Assembly (NCBI GenBank): GCA_000431815.1 | Contig: FR889231.1 | Coordinates: 32,575 to 89,343 of the forward strand | Length of the DNA: 56,769 nucleotides | Direction of reading: 5' to 3' | From: Butyrivibrio sp. CAG:318 | GTDB taxonomy: Bacteria; Bacillota; Clostridia; Lachnospirales; Lachnospiraceae | In this document: positions 52,916 to 56,769 of the stretch, piece by piece | How positions within the stretch are numbered: position 1 is the first letter of the stretch | Layout of the letters: each line of letters opens with the position of its first letter | The notes under the pieces: generated by a model | Seen by the model: only the letters and a program-made list of their open reading frames with translations | What the model was told of the DNA's origin: nothing | The model's database searches: none | Translations under genes and position numbers: made by a program

Positions 52916-54061
52916 TTAATCCATCGGAATATCCGTATATGTGTATGAACCGCTGATGTCTGATTTAAAGGCTTCAAGCGTACTCTCATAATCCGTTCCG
53001 CATATATAGCGTTCCTTGGGATCATTCGTAGCCATCGACCATTCTCCTTCACGGCTTATGACCGCATCGGAGTATCTGAAACAAAACCAGCTTTCAAGAT
53101 ACTGATTCGGATTATCTGAAGAATACGTCGGCATTACAATATTGCCCTTGTAGAAAAGCAATATATAATTCTCATGCTTCTGTTCGTATCCTGTATCATT
53201 ATACACAAGAACTGCTTTCTGAAAAGCAAAATCCTCTGCGGTCTCATTACTGTCCCTGAACAGATAATTGATATCTCCGGTAACCTCATATGACATATGG
53301 TTCGTGGTGTCATTGATCTCATCTTCAATAATACCTATATTCTCACCGGAAAGTTCTTTAAGAACCTTCTTATCAACATCCTCCGGGTCATTAACATAAC
53401 GGTCAGCCTCTTCTATGGTATACTTCATCTCAAGGGTACTGAAATAATATCCTTTGTCAGCTGCCGCTTTCTCATCCGCATTGCACCTGATAGTCACCTC
53501 ATCCCCTATTGCGAGATTAGATGTCTTATCTATCACGTATTCAAGCGAAGCGAGATATTCATTATCCGATTCGTTAGCATATGTTACATACACATAAGGA
53601 CTTATCCCACCGGTAATTATCTTGACATCTGCAAAAGCATCTAAAAGTGTGCCTTCTTCAAGACCTTCAACCTTAATGCTTCGGGTGGTTCCTCCTACAT
53701 CTATACCGAGCTTATCAGCAATCCGGCTGTCATATGTCACCGTCAGGCTGATTGTATCACCGTTGGAAAGACCAGTATCCCTGTCAAGGGAATATTTCAG
53801 GCTGTCAACAAACGGTTTATATTTAACTTCGGCTTCGCCGGTATCTCCGCCATCCGCGAGTGCCGTATATAAGCCGACATCATCAAGCGAAAGTGAAGCC
53901 TTGCCGTTGCTGTCAAATCCTGTCGTAGTAACAATGACATATCTCGAAAGTCTGAATTCCTGTTTCTGTGTCATATTCACTTTGACGATAATCAGTATCG
54001 CAAGTATAACAAGCGGTATCGCCGCTTTAATTATAATATTTCTTAACTTTGATTTATTCAT
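52916..54061 (-). CDS. Unrecognised membrane-anchored protein between sigG and pilB
   Basis: 381 residues from the ATG at 54061 (MNKSKLRNIIIKAAIPLVIL); a frame extension to a TTG at 54097 is less likely. One N-terminal helix (AAIPLVILAILIIVKV) with positive residues before it suggests a single-pass anchor with an extracytoplasmic C-terminus. Two similar beta-rich modules follow, each with a L-x-[NI]GD-x-[IV] core (DTGLSNGDTISLTVTYDSRI; SNLAIGDEVTIRCNADEKAA), resembling Ig-like repeats of YvbJ/zinc-ribbon-associated proteins. No Shine-Dalgarno sequence is seen before the ATG; an extended -10 lies seven bases upstream, so the mRNA may be leaderless. Function unknown; position suggests a pilus or envelope role. 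Confidence 0.75.
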   Translation of the reverse strand: MNKSKLRNIIIKAAIPLVILAILIIVKVNMTQKQEFRLSRYVIVTTTGFDSNGKASLSLDDVGLYTALADGGDTGEAEVKYKPFVDSLKYSLDRDTGLSNGDTISLTVTYDSRIADKLGIDVGGTTRSIKVEGLEEGTLLDAFADVKIITGGISPYVYVTYANESDNEYLASLEYVIDKTSNLAIGDEVTIRCNADEKAAADKGYYFSTLEMKYTIEEADRYVNDPEDVDKKVLKELSGENIGIIEDEINDTTNHMSYEVTGDINYLFRDSNETAEDFAFQKAVLVYNDTGYEQKHENYILLFYKGNIVMPTYSSDNPNQYLESWFCFRYSDAVISREGEWSMATNDPKERYICGTDYESTLEAFKSDISGSYTYTDIPMD

Positions 54062-54068
54062 ACCAAAT

Positions 54069-54097
54069 ATTTTATCACATCCGGCAGACAAAAACAA
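54069..54097 (-). promoter_or_regulatory. Candidate promoter immediately before the 381-residue gene
   Basis: On the minus strand TTGTTT (54092-54097), 17-base spacer and TAAAAT (54069-54074) with extended-minus-10 TGA. Only seven bases separate the -10 from the ATG at 54061, so transcription would start at or just before the start codon. The -10 lies in GTGATAAAATAT, identical to the pilC promoter. Confidence 0.45.
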
Positions 54098-54099
54098 GA

Positions 54100-54876
54100 T
54101 TACAAAAGGTATCGTCTCATTGTTTTTAGCGCATTTTTTTCAAGCCTGCTGACCTGTGCCTGGGATATGCCTATTTCTTTGGCAACTTCCATCTGCGTCC
54201 TGCCCCTGAAAAATCTTAACCTTATTATCTCTTTTTCCCTCGGCGCCAGCCTGCCTATGGCATCCTTGAGAGCCAGATTGCTCACCCAGTTGTCCTCGAC
54301 ATTCTTGGTATCGCTCACCTGATCCATGACATACAATGTGTCGCCGCCGTCACAATATACAGGTTCGTAAAGTGACACCGGACTTTGTACCGCATCAAGA
54401 GCCATTACGATTTCTTCTTTGTCCACACCTATTTCAGCGGCAATTTCATTAATCGTCGGCTCTTTCTGGCTTTGTTTCATAAGGCGCTCTTTGGCATAAA
54501 TCGCCTTATATGCCGTATCTTTAAGTGAACGCGATACTCTTATCTGGCTGTTGTCCCGGAGGTATCTCCTAATCTCCCCAATTATCATTGGCACAGCATA
54601 AGTACTCAGTTTCACCTGCTGGTTCACATCAAAATTATCAATAGCTTTGATAAGTCCGATACATCCTATCTGGAACAGATCATCCAGATTCTCCCCGCTT
54701 GCCGAAAAACGCTGTACTACGCTTAATACAAGTCTCAAATTCCCCTTAATATATTTCTGTCTGGCTGCCTCGTCCCCTTTTTTAAGCGCAGCCATCAACT
54801 CCTCTTTCTCCTGCTCCCGGAGCATTGGAAGTCTTGCGGTGTTAACACCGCAGATTTCAACTTTGTATGCTGTCAT
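54100..54876 (-). CDS. sigG: Forespore sigma factor SigG
   Basis: 258 residues. The N-terminal YKVEICGVNTARLPML is characteristic of SigG. Region 2 (DDLFQIGCIGLIKAIDNFDV; QVKLSTYAVPMIIGEIRRYL), RDNSQIRVSRSLKD and a C-terminal helix-turn-helix (TQMEVAKEIGISQAQVSRLE) are intact. It directs late forespore genes. It follows sigE with a 110-base gap, which should hold a SigF-type promoter, but I saw none that is convincing; the gap has a weak 7-base hairpin (ATTTCCG / CGGAAAT). AGGT is the only ribosome-like site. Confidence 0.97.
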   Translation of the reverse strand: MTAYKVEICGVNTARLPMLREQEKEELMAALKKGDEAARQKYIKGNLRLVLSVVQRFSASGENLDDLFQIGCIGLIKAIDNFDVNQQVKLSTYAVPMIIGEIRRYLRDNSQIRVSRSLKDTAYKAIYAKERLMKQSQKEPTINEIAAEIGVDKEEIVMALDAVQSPVSLYEPVYCDGGDTLYVMDQVSDTKNVEDNWVSNLALKDAIGRLAPREKEIIRLRFFRGRTQMEVAKEIGISQAQVSRLEKNALKTMRRYLL

Positions 54877-54987
54877 ATTTCATACCTGCCATTTCAATTC
54901 GTATATGAAATATCTTTAACCAAACACGGCATATCTAATCATTTCCGGTGCATTTTTTAAACGGAAATTATTTCCTATATTTCCCCA

Positions 54988-55728
54988 TTATTCATACTTC
55001 ACTATTTCTTTTTTGAGCCTCTTGATTATCTTTTTTTCAAGTCTCGAAATATATGACTGACTTATCCCCATAAGGTCCGCCACTTCTTTCTGCGTCATCT
55101 CCGTATCATCAGGCGATGACAATCCAAACCTCAAGTCAATAATCATTCTCTCCCGTTCTCCCAGACGGTCGATTGCTTTTTTTAACAGTTTTTTCTCTAC
55201 TTCATCTTCTATATCGCGGTATATAACATCTTCTTCCGTGCCAAGAATGTCCGACAACAGCAGTTCATTTCCATCCCAATCAACATTGAGAGGCTCATCT
55301 ATCGATACTTCCATACGTGTCTTGGAATTCCGTCTCAGATACATAAGGATTTCATTTTCAATACAACGTGATGCATATGTTGCCAGTTTAATGTTTTTGC
55401 CTGAATCAAACGAGTTGATTGCCTTGATAAGTCCTATTGTGCCTATGGAAATCAGATCTTCTACGCCAACTCCCGTATTGTCAAATTTCTTGGCTATGTA
55501 CACTACCAGGCGTAAATTATGTTCTATAAGCACGGATTTGGCTTTTGCGTCAAACTCACCTCCCAGATCCGCTATCACTTCTGCTTCTTCCTCTGCATCC
55601 AAAGGTGCCGGAAGAACATCCGCACCTCCTATATAATGAATGTCGCCTTTAGGTTCCAGAAACAGATTCTTAAATGTCGGCATCACTTTAAACTGAAAAC
55701 AATTTGGCATCATTACTTTTAAAAACAT
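54988..55728 (-). CDS. sigE: Mother-cell sigma factor SigE (pro-form)
   Basis: 246 residues from the ATG at 55728, nine bases after AGGAG. A basic/hydrophobic pro-sequence of about 30 residues (MFLKVMMPNCFQFKVMPTFK) precedes the conserved YIGGADVLPAPLDAEEE. Region 2 (VEDLISIGTIGLIKAINSFD; IKLATYASRCIENEILMYLR) and region 4 (MTQKEVADLMGISQSYISRL) are complete. Pro-SigE is processed by SpoIIGA after a SpoIIR signal from the forespore. The gene is 15 bases downstream of spoIIGA, as in Bacillus. Confidence 0.97.
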   Translation of the reverse strand: MFLKVMMPNCFQFKVMPTFKNLFLEPKGDIHYIGGADVLPAPLDAEEEAEVIADLGGEFDAKAKSVLIEHNLRLVVYIAKKFDNTGVGVEDLISIGTIGLIKAINSFDSGKNIKLATYASRCIENEILMYLRRNSKTRMEVSIDEPLNVDWDGNELLLSDILGTEEDVIYRDIEDEVEKKLLKKAIDRLGERERMIIDLRFGLSSPDDTEMTQKEVADLMGISQSYISRLEKKIIKRLKKEIVKYE

Positions 55729-55743
55729 TTCATTTCGCTCCTT

Positions 55744-56604
55744 TTAACCTTTAGTCCCGCCCATCAACGCCGGATGAACTATTGCCCTGTACTCTTCCTG
55801 CCCTGCGAATTTTCCGGAATACAGCGCAAAAAGAGGCTTATCAATTACTTTTATTTTCTGCCCGTCATACAAAATAAGTCTGTCAAGCCTTATTACCGGA
55901 ATCAGCCCATCATCAGTCCCCACCGCTTTGTACGGTACCAGATGATATCCGCACCCGGTCATATCCCCTATAATCATATCCAGGCAATCCGAACAGATTA
56001 TATTGACCGGTTCCCCGTTATACGGATCTGTCAGGGAATTCCCCGTATCGCATAACGCTTTAAGACTTATTTTTCTCCCGCCATGTTCAATCTCTATCTC
56101 ATACACAAATCTGCGTATTTTAAATCCGGCAGATATTCTTGTATATGCAATTTTTAAGGCAGGTGTAAACAACACCGTTCCAGCCGCTATATGCCATATG
56201 CTCGCCGTATACAGCCCGTTATCCGGTCTGCTTACCATATAGCCAAACATTGTATAATAGTATAAGATATGTATAAAACCTCCGAACATACACGCCGCAA
56301 GATACATAACGCCTACGCCTTTCAGTATGACTGAAGGTTTCCTGATGTCTGCCATTATTATAACCATCATGGCACACGCCGGTATATATGTTATCACATT
56401 CCATACCAGGCCATACAATCTGAATACTAACACCACACATACCCACAACGCCCCGGCAGCTGCCGCAGCATAGCGTTTTAACAGCCTGACAGCCGGGCGC
56501 GTCCTATTTGTGCACTTAAGTATTCCATCCGTTATCGACAATATTATGTAATCCATCACAAAATTTATGCAAAATACAACGTCAATGTAGATTTCATAGT
56601 GCAC
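55744..56604 (-). CDS. spoIIGA: Sporulation sigma-E processing peptidase SpoIIGA
   Basis: 286 residues from a GTG at 56604 (translated MHYEIYIDVVFCINFVMDYI), eight bases after AGGAGG; this N-terminus is typical of the family. Five or so N-terminal membrane helices, then a cytoplasmic aspartic protease domain with the catalytic Asp in KALCDTGNSLTDPYNGEPV. It removes the SigE pro-sequence at the sporulation septum. Cotranscribed with sigE. Upstream lie Spo0A-like boxes. Confidence 0.95.
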   Translation of the reverse strand: MHYEIYIDVVFCINFVMDYIILSITDGILKCTNRTRPAVRLLKRYAAAAAGALWVCVVLVFRLYGLVWNVITYIPACAMMVIIMADIRKPSVILKGVGVMYLAACMFGGFIHILYYYTMFGYMVSRPDNGLYTASIWHIAAGTVLFTPALKIAYTRISAGFKIRRFVYEIEIEHGGRKISLKALCDTGNSLTDPYNGEPVNIICSDCLDMIIGDMTGCGYHLVPYKAVGTDDGLIPVIRLDRLILYDGQKIKVIDKPLFALYSGKFAGQEEYRAIVHPALMGGTKG

Positions 56605-56633
56605 GCGCGCCCCCTCCTGTCGTTTACATGTCC

Positions 56634-56709
56634 ATTATATCCCCGTGAATGTTTTTCATATGTCGAATTTTGTTCTGCACAAATTTAAATTTTCTGCTGT
56701 AATTCGACA
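56634..56709 (-). promoter_or_regulatory. Candidate spoIIGA promoter with paired Spo0A boxes
   Basis: TGTCGAATT occurs twice in inverted orientation: on the plus strand at 56661-56669 and on the minus strand at 56701-56709. TGTCGAA is the core Spo0A box. On the minus strand the nearer copy reads TTCGACA and is followed after 21 bases by a perfect TATAAT (56634-56639). This recalls the Bacillus spoIIG promoter, where a Spo0A box overlaps a -35-like element spaced unusually far from the -10. The rest of the edge region (56710-56769) holds no gene that I can support. Confidence 0.7.
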
Positions 56710-56769
56710 TGTTTTTTAATATTTATACCGGCTTAACGCATAATCGAGTAGGAGGGAAATTTAAATAAA

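Noticed and set aside
54941..54968. Hairpin ATTTCCG / CGGAAAT between sigE and sigG as a terminator
   Set aside because: Seven-base stem with a 14-base loop and no U-tract in the transcript direction; too weak to call.
54877..54987. SigF/SigG-type promoter before sigG
   Set aside because: Several loosely similar -10 elements (for example near CATATAC) exist but none has a fitting -35 at the right distance.
56750..56769. AGGAGG on the plus strand at the window edge as the ribosome site of a plus-strand gene
   Set aside because: Fourteen bases follow without a start codon and every other gene here is on the minus strand; it cannot be supported without sequence beyond the edge.
1..56769. Mobile elements, prophage, CRISPR, tRNA or rRNA genes
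   Set aside because: No transposase, integrase, spaced direct repeats or cloverleaf-like sequence was noticed; the window is filled by ordinary chromosomal operons.

Overview
All genes in this window lie on the minus strand, tightly packed, and so are read from the right-hand end to the left. Gene content and order point to a motile, endospore-forming Firmicute, most likely a Lachnospiraceae member of the Roseburia / Eubacterium rectale / Butyrivibrio type. The reasons are a flgB-to-sigD flagellar and chemotaxis operon in near-Bacillus order, CodY, SigE/SigG/SpoIIGA, a Gram-positive type IV pilus cluster, AGGAGG ribosome sites and moderately AT-rich DNA. The genus cannot be fixed from the sequence alone. 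I saw no tRNA, rRNA, insertion sequence, prophage or CRISPR array.

Region 1 (right end, 54.1-56.6 kb): spoIIGA-sigE-sigG, the mother-cell and forespore sigma module. It is preceded by a pair of TGTCGAATT boxes (Spo0A type) and a TATAAT element.

Region 2 (37.1-54.1 kb): a type IV pilus locus. It holds an unrecognised membrane-anchored protein, pilB, pilT, a terminator, then (from its own promoter) pilC, a major pilin behind a hairpin-rich leader, prepilin peptidase, a PilM-PilN fusion, a long PilO, four minor pilin-like proteins and a 935-residue secreted protein. The locus ends in a strong terminator. The minor-pilin order recalls the PilV/PilX/FimU/PilW sets of Gram-negative pili, with the secreted protein near where PilY1 would be.

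Region 3 (31.4-36.9 kb): comM-dprA-topA-codY. Candidate CodY boxes lie in the comM leader and inside the codY promoter, and codY is followed by a terminator. Bacillus subtilis also has dprA-topA ... codY directly before flgB, but the intervening trmFO-codV-clpQ-clpY genes are absent here.

Region 4 (1-31.2 kb): the flagellar/chemotaxis operon, starting from a sigma-A-like promoter near 31.29 kb. It encodes rod and basal body (flgB, flgC, fliE, fliF), switch (fliG, fliM, fliY), export apparatus (fliH, fliI, fliJ, fliO, fliP, fliQ, fliR, flhB, flhA), hook (fliK, flgD, flgE), stator (motA, motB, fliL), placement (flhF, flhG), a PilZ protein, chemotaxis (cheB, cheA, cheW, cheC, cheD, a CheY), sigD, and a fapA cut by the window edge. 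No cheR, receptor, flagellin, flgK/flgL or fliD is present here.

The main anomaly is in motE (ylxF): an in-frame TAA cuts off 66 codons that still encode a well-preserved MgtE-N-like C-terminus. Both motility systems carry likely c-di-GMP receptors (PilZ in the flagellar operon, two MshEN motifs in PilB), which suggests a shared swim/attach switch.
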